A DNA stretch of 64,000 nucleotides from Strix aluco (Eukaryota; Chordata; Aves; Strigiformes; Strigidae): the NCBI RefSeq assembly GCF_031877795.1, contig NC_133932.1:25112180-25176179 (forward strand), written 5' to 3'. A model generated the notes under the pieces. That model did no database searches and was not told the DNA's origin. It worked only from the letters and a program-made list of their open reading frames with translations. Shown one piece after another: positions 52,264-62,886 of this stretch. The position numbers and the translations under genes were made by a program. Position 1 is the stretch's first letter, and every line of letters starts with the position of its first letter.

Positions 52264-52268
52264 GTTGG
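52264..52268. other. Left target-site copy of the solo LTR
   Basis: The five bases GTTGG directly before the LTR match GCTGG directly after it at four of five positions. This fits a 5-bp target-site duplication with one later mutation. Confidence 0.55.
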
Positions 52269-52535
52269 TGTACTGGGTCTGGCTGAGCCGGAATTGGTTT
52301 TCCCCTGTAGCATCCCTCATGGTGCTGTGTTTTATGTTGGGAGCTGTCAGGGTGTTGATAGCACACTGGTGTTGTGGCTACTGCTGAGTAGTGCTTACAC
52401 AGCACCAAGGCTCTTTCCAACATTTTCCCCCTCACAGTGGGACGGGGTGGGCAAGGTCTTGGGAGGGGACACAACCAGGACAGCTGACCCGAACTGACCA
52501 AAGGGATATTCCAGACCATATGACGTCTGTTCGAG

Positions 52536-52541
52536 TATAAA
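52536..52541 (+). promoter_or_regulatory. TATA box of the solo LTR
   Basis: TATAAA lies mid-LTR, 8 bases after a TGACGTCT CRE-like motif and about 118 bases before the AATAAA signal, the normal order of an LTR promoter. Transcription would be expected to start about 25-30 bases downstream, towards the right. Activity is not shown. Confidence 0.6.
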
Positions 52542-52658
52542 GCTGGGAAAAAGGAGGAAGGGGGTAGGGTCACCCTTGGTCCTCCGAGGCAACCATTATG
52601 TGTATCGGAGCCCTGCTTCCTGAGAAGGGCCGACATCGCCTGTTCATGGGAAGTAGAG

Positions 52659-52664
52659 AATAAA
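52659..52664 (+). terminator. Polyadenylation signal of the solo LTR
   Basis: AATAAA followed within about 10 bases by a T-rich stretch (TTTTCTTTTTTTTGC), as expected for the R/U5 boundary of an LTR. Confidence 0.65.
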
Positions 52665-52883
52665 TCTGTTTTCTTTTTTTTTGCTTCCACAAGCGGATCT
52701 TTGCTTCGCTTTGGTTATATTAAAACTGCTTTTGTTTTACCCACAAGGGTTGGTTTTGTTGGTTTTTTTCCCTATCTTATTTTCTTTCCCCTCTTTGCTC
52801 TGTTGAGAAAAAAAGGGGAAGGGGTGGAAGTGACAGAGCGACTTGGTGGGTACCTGGCATTTAGTCAAGGTCAAACCACCACA

Positions 52884-52888
52884 GCTGG
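52884..52888. other. Right target-site copy of the solo LTR
   Basis: GCTGG directly after the terminal CA, paired with GTTGG at 52264-52268 (four of five bases identical). Confidence 0.55.
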
Positions 52889-55800
52889 GTACAAAAAAAG
52901 GGTGCTGAATCCAATTATATCAGTCTTGTACAATGATCATATATGATTTGCATCTGCTGTTTAAAGCACTGAGGGCAGGCAAAATAACTCACATCCTTCT
53001 CCTCATTGAATTTTTGATTGATTGATTTCCTTATTCTGATCTTTGGTTAAGAGATCCTTTGATTCGTGTAGATGGACTTGCACAGTAAAGAGATTACTTG
53101 GTTTATAATTCAGGTCTGTAATGTGTTGGGATTTTTTCTGCATTATGTGATCAAGAGTTTGATGAGACTAAACTGCCATTCATAAGGTCGCACAGCTATT
53201 CTTTCTGTTGTTGGAACTTGTCACATACAATTTATGTGTTTGGAATTAATGTTTGTGCTAGATCTCAACAAGAAGGTATAAGGCAACATACAAATAAAAG
53301 GCAGTAACTTTTGACATTACATCAATTCTAAAACTTTCTCGCCTCCTATGGAATTTGAGCATAAATGACCAGGCTCACTTTACCAATATTTTGTTCAGCA
53401 AATTCTGTATGGGATTATCAACTGGATTACATACAGATGGTTAGTGATCCCTATTCTCTCCTCTCTATTGAAGTTGAAATTTTTTTTTTAAATTTTTAAA
53501 AATTATCCTCCAATATTTTCGGTCACTAGGGAATGTGAGCAGGTGGGTGTATTAGTTTTATTTTTTGTTCCTATTCCTTTCTTGCTCAGTACCCTGCTTT
53601 GAGCAACAGTTAATGGGTTTACAAATAAATTCTTCTTTCAAGACACAATGTCTTCATGTCTATTTTCTTTTCTGCACCTCTTCATCCGTGTGCATATCTG
53701 TCAGCAACTCAGCCAACACTTCAGAAATCCCTTATCTTTCCATACTTTTTTCTGATTGGAGATTTGTTTTATGTTGCTCCATCTTGCTCTTTTCATAGCC
53801 TATCTCAGTTAGACTTCAGCTTGAGGCTTTGTCTTTCTTCTGAGATCTTGCCTTGTGCCATGGATCATAAACAACCATGTTGATATGGACACTAGCTCCT
53901 GATTGAGAATGGCTTCCCACAGGTTCAAACATCTTTATTTAATGTATGGTTCAAGAAAACAAATGGTAAAGAATTCTAACAAGAATTCTTAATTCCATTT
54001 TCTTTGGTAAGAAATGCATCTCTTCTTTCATGCACATAATTGAATTCTAAACTATACCGTTTTACACCACTAAAAAATTTCAGAGGAAGATAGTCCCTGG
54101 AGTCCTCTCCTAATAAAAATTTCTTTCAACTAAAGACTTATTAATCAAAGCTCAGAGAGTACGAAAATATGGAAGCCCCTAGCACTAAAAGACAGAGGTT
54201 GGTTTTAATTATTTGGAAATAATTTTAATTTTTTCATAGGTGGAGATATAGATGATAAATCAAGTAGAAAATGAAAGTTGAAATTCAGCCATATTTATGC
54301 ACCAATGAAAACTGAGCTTCGGTGCTGTTTTCCAAAGCAAGAATATATGTACATACATGTCTGTCTACACAAATGAGATTTCCCTCCCAGTTTGTGTGTG
54401 CATAAATCCTATATGCTCATCTTTCCCTCACTTTTCATAGCAGATAAGCAGTTCCAGTTCAGGCTCATAATGTTTTATTGCATATCACAAATGGGAGCTG
54501 AAAAAAAAAAAAAAAAAAGGGAATGTGCCATTCACTGAAATAATATTTACTTTATCAGTTTGAATAACATCTGCACTTGCTGGTTCAATCTTTCTACCAG
54601 TGTTTGACCTCCATTTTCTCTCCTATCTCTACTTATTATGAGTTATTATTTAAGCTCTAAACACAAAAGTTTATTATGGTTTTTGACCCCGGTCATTCAT
54701 GTATCTTCTACATCAAGATCTTGCACTTACTTGTCCTCTCATAGATTAAACTGGATTTCATATTTATCTGGTAGTCAGAAATATAGCTAAGCACAACTGT
54801 CTCTTGACTTTTGGCAGACATTAAATAATCCATAATGAAAAAGGCAAACTGCTTACAGAAAAGACACTATAAATTATGTTTACATTAAAGAAGGTCTCTG
54901 CTTTTCCACCTTTACCTTTTGGATACCTTCCTATGAATTTGATGCAGGTCCTCTTGAACTAAGAAAATGTGGTACTTCTATGGAAGCAACATTCTAGTAA
55001 AAATATGCAACAGCCAGATAATCCTCAAAATACAGGATCATGCTATTGGAAGTAAGTTTTCCTGCTGTTATTACTTCTGGACTTGGAAGTACATCTCCAA
55101 AGAGCAGACATCAGCCTTAGAGTTATATCAAACTGTTGTAGCTTGTATGTTGTAGCTGTTGTACCAACTGGAATAGTCTACATTGTCATGGAGTTATATG
55201 TCAGGAGGGCAAATGGAAAGAGAAAGTATGTCAGGGAAGTTTTTAAAATGTCCATACACTTCATCCTCAAAGAGAGGAAGAAGTCTTCCTGAGAAAGACT
55301 GGGGGAGATAACTGCTTCTGTGGGAGAGGCATCAGAAGAAAGACTAGGTCTACAGAGGAAACTTCAGGCATATAAACCCAGACATTTTCAGAGAGGTCTG
55401 TACTCAATGTGTTTGCACTCTCCCCTACAGGTATCCAGCGGTTTGTATGCTAAGATATCAGCCTGGTCACTGGTTTGAGCTCACCCAGGCAGAGGAAGCT
55501 GTGAGTCTAAGTTCTCTCTCATTCTGTCACAGAGTATGTGAGGGGCCCCATGAACAAAACTCCTTCACCCCCTCTCCTCCCTGCCTCCCAGCACCTGAAG
55601 TGAAAGAGAAACATTTAATTAATATTAAGTAATGAGACCTGGAAATTGGCTTTAGTTCCAAAAAAAATTTTTTTCAGATATATCTAAGTAGTTTCACTCC
55701 TTGGTATATGAAGGAAGTTTGTATAGTTGATGGTTTCTCAGGACAGCAAATAGCTGTTCTGTTCTACTTGCAATCTGCAAGTAATCTACTCATAAAGGTT

Positions 55801-58800
55801 TATCTTTGAAAAATCACCCATCCTTTTTCTGGAGTTCCATAGAACAGGTTTGTAATGTTCATGTGAATGATTGAAAGCCATCTTTTGAGCATGCTAATGT
55901 GATTTCATACATTAAATTGTCTCTTAATAGCAGTAAAATTGTGTTTTCTGTCATCCAGAGTTTATACATTTGCTTTAATAATTATAAGAGCAGACCATTT
56001 TCTAGATAATTGCAAACACTGGCAATTCACATTTAAGCTTATGCATAAGGATATTATAGGTACTGTAAATTTTATGCTTTATGAAAGATACAGGATTAGT
56101 CTGATACGTATCTTTTATGCACAGTCATTGATTGATGTGCCAGAGACTAATAAATTTTGTCTGAAGAGTTTCACTACAATCTGATTCCCATTCATTTGCA
56201 TATGACTTCATTTTCTGAGCAATGTAAGAGTGTAACTATTTCTCAGTAGCATTAAACTGACCTAAATCTGACATGGATAGATTAATTCTGAGAGGTGACA
56301 GAGCAGAGGTACATAAGCACCACTGACGGTACTGAGAAGACTCAGGCATATCTGCAAGTGGTGCAACTGATTTTGTAGATATTACAACACTCTCCAAAGA
56401 ATAAGGCATAATTTAGGGATTTTAATATTAGCAAACACTTTTAATTTTAATCTTTGAATGCAGATTTTTTTTTTCCAGCTGTAAAGAGGTGTTATGGTAT
56501 GGTTTATGAAGTATTCTTATTTTATAGTAATGATCAAATCAGAAAAATCCACAGGGCAATAAATATTTCTGATTTCAGAGAAAGATTGGACAGAGTGCAA
56601 TACATCCTAGAGACACGTATTGGGCAATAATGATAAAAGAGATCTTGAATAGTTGTTCATTATGTAAACACTGTAGCAAACAGAACTCATAGGGAAAAAA
56701 GAAAAATACGATCATGCAATTTAGACTGTGTCCTATAATTTATGCCAAAATACATGAAATTTTCAACAGAAGCTTTAATGTTACTATTTTCTGACTTTTA
56801 ATGTTTCATTCTGCAACCTTAATAATGGTTTTAAATGGTTTTTATTATAGCTTTTCCATGGTTTAGGGAAAAAAAACCCACAACACTTCACAAAAAAATC
56901 TTTCAGACATGTAGTTTCAGGTCAGTTTGAGTAAGCTGCCTCCTGTAGTCAACAGAGAGATAGAGATAACAAATGAGAGAATCTTCCAGAAGACATTTCA
57001 GAGCATTGATATTAGGCCTAGGGTACTTTAGCAGCTAAAATCTCATGCATCTTTACTGAGTGTGTTCAAACTATACATTTAGAATAGTTATTCATTTTAG
57101 TAGATTTTTTCTTCACTGGAAACAGCTCAGCAATATCTGCCATGTTCCCAAATATTTATTAATACACAGAACCTCCAGAGAGGATAACAATAATAATATA
57201 ATAACACGTTATGTATGAATACAATAATCTGTAGATTATTATCTGGATTATGAGAAAGAAAGTTGAAAGTTGGTATAAAAACCAATGGAAACTAAATCAC
57301 TTTCATAACAAGAAGGTCCTTGCAACTTAGTAATATCTCATGCTGTAAATACTGCCTTTAATAAATATAAGAAGAGTGATAAATGAATAAATTGTCATTT
57401 GAATACAAGTCTCCCTTTGGGTAGGTCCATATCTTTGCAGAGAAGCTACTAAAACTAAGAGCCTTTCTAATGTTGTGTCTGGAGTGTCAGTGATTAAGAG
57501 GCACAAGGACCATGGTTTTGAAGTCCACTTCTAAAGCCGTTGTGTACAGAACTTATACAAATGCATGTTCATTTAACTGAATGAAATGGTTGTATATCCT
57601 AAACCTTCATATCTGGATCATATTTTCAAAAGTGAATATCCTGTCACACATTTCTAATGGTCACTATTGCAAAGGGGACTACATGCTAATCTGAGCAACC
57701 CTATACTCAGTTGTGTCAGACAGCATGTTTGCCCCTGTACTACTCTCCCATCTCCTTATTTAACTGCTGTGAGTTTTCAAGGCATCTCGTCTAACTACAA
57801 TGTGCTTTGAGCCAGAGCTGGCTTTCTAACTACTGGCAAACATCTTAAATGTATTCCCTACTTTCATTTGTTGAGGTTTTCTTCTTTCTTTTTCCTCCGA
57901 ATCCTTACATATAACATTTTAAGACTTGGATAATTCAATTGTTAAATTTAAGTATGAAAGTCTAAAAATAAGACTTCTGTTCATGCTTACTGAATGTTAT
58001 CAAGCTATGACTGGGCAGGGTTGGGGCAACTACTGTAATTTGTTTAAGGATCAATTCACCCTTGTCCATTGTCATGATGATCAGGAAGTTAGTTAATCTT
58101 AATGCAGTAGTTTTATGTAAGGAAACTGTCTTAAATTATCTGAAATAACTATTCATGCTCACCCACTGCAGTTTCATTTGTAACATCATTTGTTTCTGTT
58201 CAGGCAACTGCTCATTGTCGTTGCTAGTTTAATTTTGATCTGTAACAGCCACGCCTCACCTTGCTAGACTGTGCACTGATTTACATATGTTCATGACTCT
58301 CCAGTTTTGAATGAGTGAGAACAATGTTTACTAGCAAATACCATTCTCCCTACCTTGTCCTTCCTAAAAACATTGTGCCCAGTGATTTTTTTTTTCATAT
58401 TCCAACCATACAACCCTTCTCATTGACTTTCAACATAGCAAATTAGACCAGATTATCTCTCTATGAGAATTTCCAGTTCTTGGTGATTATTACCTAAATG
58501 TTTAGCACCAATGAATAAGCAATTAATTTTCTTGTTCTTTTCCACCTCTATACCTTGAGTCTGACACATATTTGTCTTCCTTCCCACCAGCCTTTTTAGT
58601 AGGTGATGTTTAAGAAGAAAACCAAGAACTGGAAGAGAGAAACCATCAAATACAACTTGTACTTACAAAGCATAAGTTATGGCAAGAATGGGCCATGTGA
58701 TTACGGTAATGAATCTGAAGAACAAGCCTATGAGAATAAATCCTCTTGCTGTGCTTTGCTTCCAGGCCCACATTTTCCTTGCTGGCTGAAGAACAGCAAA

Positions 58801-59182
58801 GAAATATGGTGATTGTCTATTACAGGGTTCATGAGAGGAGCTATTACAAGTCAAGCTCCTTAGGCTCACTGTTGCCCTGAGTATCAGTGCTACATGATTA
58901 GTGACACTGTGGCCACTACAAATGCACTACACAGAGCCCCACACATAGTAAAATCTGGCCCAAGGTTCAGAAATCACTGAGCCATTCTTCTTCTTGTTGG
59001 AGGAATATGTTACAGGTAGGATTTAATGTAATTTTTTTAGACTCTCTCTGCTTGTTGCTCAAGTAGTTTCCCTGCACCAGAAAGCAATCATGACTACAGT
59101 GAAGGAATGAGCACCTCCTCTAGTGCCAGGTGAGAAAGGACCTGAAGATGCAAGAAACATCAGGAATATAGAGGAACTCAGC

Positions 59183-59183
<1 letters not shown>
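52889..59183. other. AT-rich non-coding sequence, no gene found
   Basis: No gene or transposon was recognised. It includes A18 (54501-54518) and many shorter A/T runs. Open frames of 60-82 codons have no domains. A 69-codon + frame at 58603-58812, rich in lysine at its start, shows no convincing splice sites. Confidence 0.55.
54501..54518 (+). repeat. Poly(A) run of 18
   Basis: Uninterrupted A18. No recognisable retrocopy precedes it. Confidence 0.9.

Positions 59184-59213
<30 letters not shown>
59184..59213 (+). repeat. Poly(A) run of 30
   Basis: Thirty uninterrupted A residues, then GG and six more A. It is the longest homopolymer in the window. CR1 elements do not end in poly(A), so if it is a retrotransposition tail the source would be a different machinery. 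No body was recognised upstream. Confidence 0.95.
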
Positions 59214-59215
<2 letters not shown>

Positions 59216-60709
59216 AAAAAATAATGAGCTGGTATCATTTTCCAGACCGGAAAACCTTCATTTAACGTATTGCTCATAAACAGGACATTACTTTACTGCA
59301 GAAATACATGTTTGAAAAGTGAGTAGGAAAGTGTAGTCTCCAATTTACACCTAGGGCAGAACAAGGTGATGATAATTGTCAGAGATCACAAACTGTGTGT
59401 GACAGAATAAGGAGTCTCGTTTTTCTTTGACATACTATCCTAAACTGTTAAGAAAAGTGAATCCCAGGAATTCAGTCATCTGATGGAAAAGTATACCAGA
59501 AATCCTTACTTTAAACTAGATAACACAGCTCAAATGTCGCACATTGAAGACTTGCAGTGAAGTGTTCTGAAATGCGATGCAGACCAGAATTGTTAATAGG
59601 AATTATTCAGCAAGTGTATTTATGAGAATCGTAAATAACTCACAAACAGGGAGGAGGGAGTGAAATTAACCAAATCAGCAATTCATTATGAATTATTAGA
59701 TCACTCTTAAAGGAGAATAACAAGGACCGGGGTCTCCTCTTGTCTCAACATTAAGGTGAAGTGCGGTCAATCAACGCAGACAGCCTGGGGCACAGGAGCT
59801 GTAACAAGAGCAGACCCCTGTCAGAGAGCTATTCCAGCCTGCCTTCCTTGTGTGGCACACACAGAAATACCCAGAAAAGTAGGGAAGGAAGGAAGGAATC
59901 AAAAAGGGAAAGGTGAAAACAAGCAAACAAACAAATAAAACTCAAGGTCAGACTAAAACCCCTAGAATTATTTTCAAAGATTAAGATGTTTTCTATTGAG
60001 AATTTTTTCCCTAACATTTTACCTGTATTATTTCACTTCATGAACGTCAGAAGGAAATGCTAGTCTGAATATGGTCTAAATACCAAAAAGACTCTTACCT
60101 TTTAGATAGCTGGGGTCAAATTCCTTCAAAATAAATGCTGGGAAAGGACATGATGTTTGCTCTATATCTTCTGGCAAGTCCTACAAATGGGATGGCAAAC
60201 TTCTAATATCAAGTCTATGTCCATTATCTTTACCTAATAGTTATCAGCCTATCTGTACAAATCATTGTCTTATCCACTTTTTCTTGCACTATCCACTTTT
60301 TCACAACTATAGCCGGTTGATTTGGGTGTTGACACTATACCCTCTGCATTGTCCCACTCACTGGATACCTATGACCCTGAGGGTCAAGAAAGCTACCAAT
60401 TGACGCAGCAGTCTATTGCCCATGCTATGATGATTTAAAAAAAGATAAAATATTGGAAGTTGATGGGGACCATATTTTTTTTTCTCATTAATTAACGTGA
60501 TTAAAAATATTTTCTCCAGTTACAGCCAACTTCTGAAGGGGACTCTAATCTTGATGTAAAGTCAGCAAGAGGTGGAAAGTCCAGCATTTCCCCTGTTAAT
60601 TTTCATCAATTTTTACCTTTTCAGCTAAAGATATGTATTTTTAATTTTCACTTTCAGCTTTTATTCATCAATTCTTTCTATACTTCTTTTTTTCCCCAGT
60701 ACATTAAAG
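59214..60709. other. Non-coding sequence, no gene found
   Basis: Unique AT-rich sequence. It contains a GGAA run at 59881-59898, AAAC units near 59920-59940, and a 13-base direct repeat (60271-60283 and 60290-60302) separated by six bases. No gene was recognised. Confidence 0.55.
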
Positions 60710-61170
60710 AATCTTTTGTTCCCTGGTGTTTTTTCCCTATGCATGTGCTTATAAACCATTATCAAATCACCTTTCAATCTTCCTTTTTATAAGCTTAACA
60801 AAATGAGTGCTTTAAATTTCTCACTGTATGTCATTAAGTCTCCAGCCATTAAATAATTTTTATGGCTCTTTTTAGCACCCTCGCCAACATCCTTTAAATA
60901 TATGGAGACCAGAACAGCACTGAGTACTGCAATAACAATCACACAGAGGTAAGCTCACCTCCCTCTACCCCTGTGTTTATATATCCATGGATGGCATTAA
61001 CCCTTTTCCCGCAGCACCACATAAAAGCCTTTGGAGTCATATATCTGCTGTGACCCCTAAATTCCTTTCAGAGTCACTGCTTTCCAAGACAAAATACTCC
61101 ATTCTCTAGGCTTAACTTGTATTTCTCAGTCTGTTACCTGGCATTTGGTGAGACAGAATGAAAAACATTT
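60710..61170 (-). mobile_element. Ancient CR1/L3-type LINE fragment
   Basis: The + strand follows, with heavy divergence, the reverse complement of the 3' portion of old CR1-family LINEs. Landmarks in order are: a CACCTTTCAATCTTCC block (about 60769-60784, where the family reads close to CACCTCTCAGTCTCCT); GGAGACCAGAACAGCACTGA near 60905; a run of AATCACACAGAGGTAAGCTC then ACCTCCCTCTACCCC (60935-60972); GGCATTAACCCTTTT (60992-61006); and GTGACCCCTAAATTCC then TCAGAGTCACTGC near 61050-61081. The whole set and its order are characteristic, although no open frame remains. It is far more diverged than the 18-kb CR1 tail, so it probably predates birds. Subfamily and exact ends are uncertain. Confidence 0.65.
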
Positions 61171-62000
61171 TAATTGAAAGGTACCCATTTGCCAAGTAGA
61201 GTAGCTCCTGCAGTCATCTTTTTTTTTTCCACGCCATCAGTCCTCACCTCTTCTGCTAGCTTATCAGAAGTGACTTTATATTCACCTGCACGTAGCTGAT
61301 GGAAATGTTTTCAAAGTTTGCTGCTAAAAGCTTTCTCAGATCCCAGGCAATAAAAACAGGCAGAGGTTGGCACACAGGCTGGGATTGGGCTTTGTTTCAG
61401 TCATATAAAAGGTATCTTCTTACAAATGTCTCCAAACACACACCTCAAATATGTCTCTGCTTTCCACAAAGCTAAATGAAGACAGAACACTACTACTGGA
61501 GGAAAAGAGGCATTGAGAAAACAATGGGCTTGCTCAAAGTTATACTCAAAAGTGAGGATGGGATGTCCATTTCTATCTCTTATTATTTGTAACCCTTGCC
61601 TAACCAGTTGTAACCTGTCTAGAATTTTTGACTCTTTCTTCATGTATTTTCTCTTCTCCTCAGGCCAAAAAAAAAAAAAAAAAAAAAAATGCCATTAGTT
61701 TGTTCATCTGGCTGTCTTTCTAAAGGGAGTATGCTACCTGAGTCAGAACTTATGGTCAGTAGGAGCTGTATGCTGAAATTCTGGAAGCTGCTTTAAATAG
61801 ACTGTCTAAGCAACTACAGTGGCTCCTTCTGCCTTAAATTTTTTTTTTGTGTGTGTTGCCTTTAAGAAGAATTTGGGTGCATTTGTTAGTGGCTACTTTC
61901 TGATAGCTGTGGAGTTTTTTACGCACTTGAGTTCTCTGGTCAACAGCAAAATAGACAGGTTTGAATATAAGGCTGTCAGGATATGGGTGAATGTTCAAGT
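61171..62000. other. Non-coding sequence with a poly(A) run
   Basis: No gene found. Contains A23 at 61667-61689. Open frames of 61-82 codons show no domain. Confidence 0.55.
61667..61689 (+). repeat. Poly(A) run of 23
   Basis: Twenty-three uninterrupted A. No retrocopy body was recognised upstream. Confidence 0.95.
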
Positions 62001-62720
62001 GTTGCCTGTGCCAGTGTCAGCGGTGTCTTCACAGATAAAGAGAATGAGTGTAAAGGTTGTGAGATGAAAGAAACATCTGACTTGGAGTCAGGTCTGCTGG
62101 GAGATTTATGGACAAAAAGGAGAAAAATTCCTGGGGAGAATGAATCATTCAAGGCCAGGAAAGAGGTAGGCTAACGTCTGAAGGAAGGTCCTAGGGGAAG
62201 AAAGGCAGATATGTCTAAATGATGGGGCAGATATCCCAATGGGATTAGAGTGTCAGGCTCAGAAACAAAGAGGCTAAGATTAGAGTTGGTGCTTCTGGCT
62301 TCCCCCTCCAGTCTAGACTTCATTAAAATTGCAGGAACTGATTCAGTGTGTGGAAGTTACATGACCTCAAGGTCACACAATAAGCTTGTTTCATAAGTCA
62401 TATGCAGCTTCCATCTCTGCTTCTTCATTCAGTTTCTCTCTTGCTCTCCCTTTCCACAAGGCTCCACTTTGTAGCCTCTAGTCCTATACTTTTCCTTTGA
62501 GACCTTTATCATATCTCACTGTCTTCATCACTCAGACTTCTTGTTCCACCATCCCTAACCTTACAGGCCCAGGTTCTTCTCCCATTGCACCCTAAGAACC
62601 ACAGTCTTTTCTACCCAAGGTTTCCATTCCGTGCCTCTCCATGCTTTATCCTGGGATCCTTCCTCTTGTATTACTGCTTGACTTAGGTTTCTTACTACAT
62701 CCTGCTTGATTCCTTTGTAG
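62001..62720 (+). other. Purine-rich block followed by pyrimidine-rich block
   Basis: From about 62020 to 62280 the + strand is purine-rich (repeated GAAAG, AAGGAG, GGAAG). From about 62400 to 62720 it is pyrimidine-rich (TCTTC, CTCTCCC, TTCCATT). The second block ends in CTTTGTAG at 62713-62720, a shape like a polypyrimidine tract with a 3' splice acceptor. No known repeat family was recognised. Confidence 0.5.
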
Positions 62721-62721
62721 G

Positions 62722-62886
62722 ATGTCACAGGGAGCACTAGAGCAACAGACTCTCAGTTTTCAGTGCAGCTGCTGGACCAAGCATGACCTGAAGCATCTTA
62801 GGAGACAATTGCAGGGAAAGTCATTCTCAACCCAACTGGAGCAATGCCAGTGCAGATGGTATCCTTTGGGATTATATAACTGTTAA
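62722..62886 (+). other. Small unassigned open frame after an acceptor-like site
   Basis: An ATG at 62722, one base after an acceptor-like TAG, opens 54 codons to a TAA at 62884-62886. The peptide would be rich in Gln and Cys, with no signal peptide, membrane segment or recognisable domain. There is no promoter, partner exon or donor site that I can support. Most likely a chance frame, recorded because of its position after the pyrimidine tract. Confidence 0.08.

Larger units (their letters stand above)
41343..52268. other. Non-coding sequence, no gene found
   Basis: No gene, RNA gene or confidently named transposon. A GC-richer patch at 41890-42130 supports overlapping open frames (97, 111 and 111 codons) in all + frames, which argues for low stop density rather than coding. 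A GAATCACAGAATCACA motif at 44611-44626 resembles the terminal repeat of CR1 tails but is too short to call. Simple repeats include A14 (48088-48101) and a TG-rich stretch (50599-50645). Confidence 0.55.
52269..52883 (+). mobile_element. Solo LTR of an avian ERVL-like endogenous retrovirus
   Basis: A 615-bp LTR running from TGTACTGGGTCTGGCTG to a CA terminus (CAAACCACCACA, ending 52883), the normal TG...CA boundary. In order it has a U3 with a TGACGTCT CRE-like site (52521-52528), a TATAAA box (52536-52541), and an AATAAA polyadenylation signal (52659-52664). A T/G-rich stretch follows, as expected downstream of the cleavage site. The block around 52459-52520 (GGGAGGGGACACAACC, then GACAGCTGACC, then CAAAGGGATATTCC) is a signature I associate with a widespread avian ERVL-type LTR, recalled and not searched. 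No gag, pol or env lies on either side, so this is a solo LTR left by recombination between two LTRs. A 163-codon frame on the opposite strand (52199-52690) is a shadow. GTTGG/GCTGG flanks support the borders. Confidence 0.85.

Noticed and set aside
52199-52690. 163-codon open frame on the - strand, the longest in the window
   Set aside because: It lies antisense across the solo LTR, whose GC-rich composition lowers stop density. No domain is visible and the LTR signals all read the other way.
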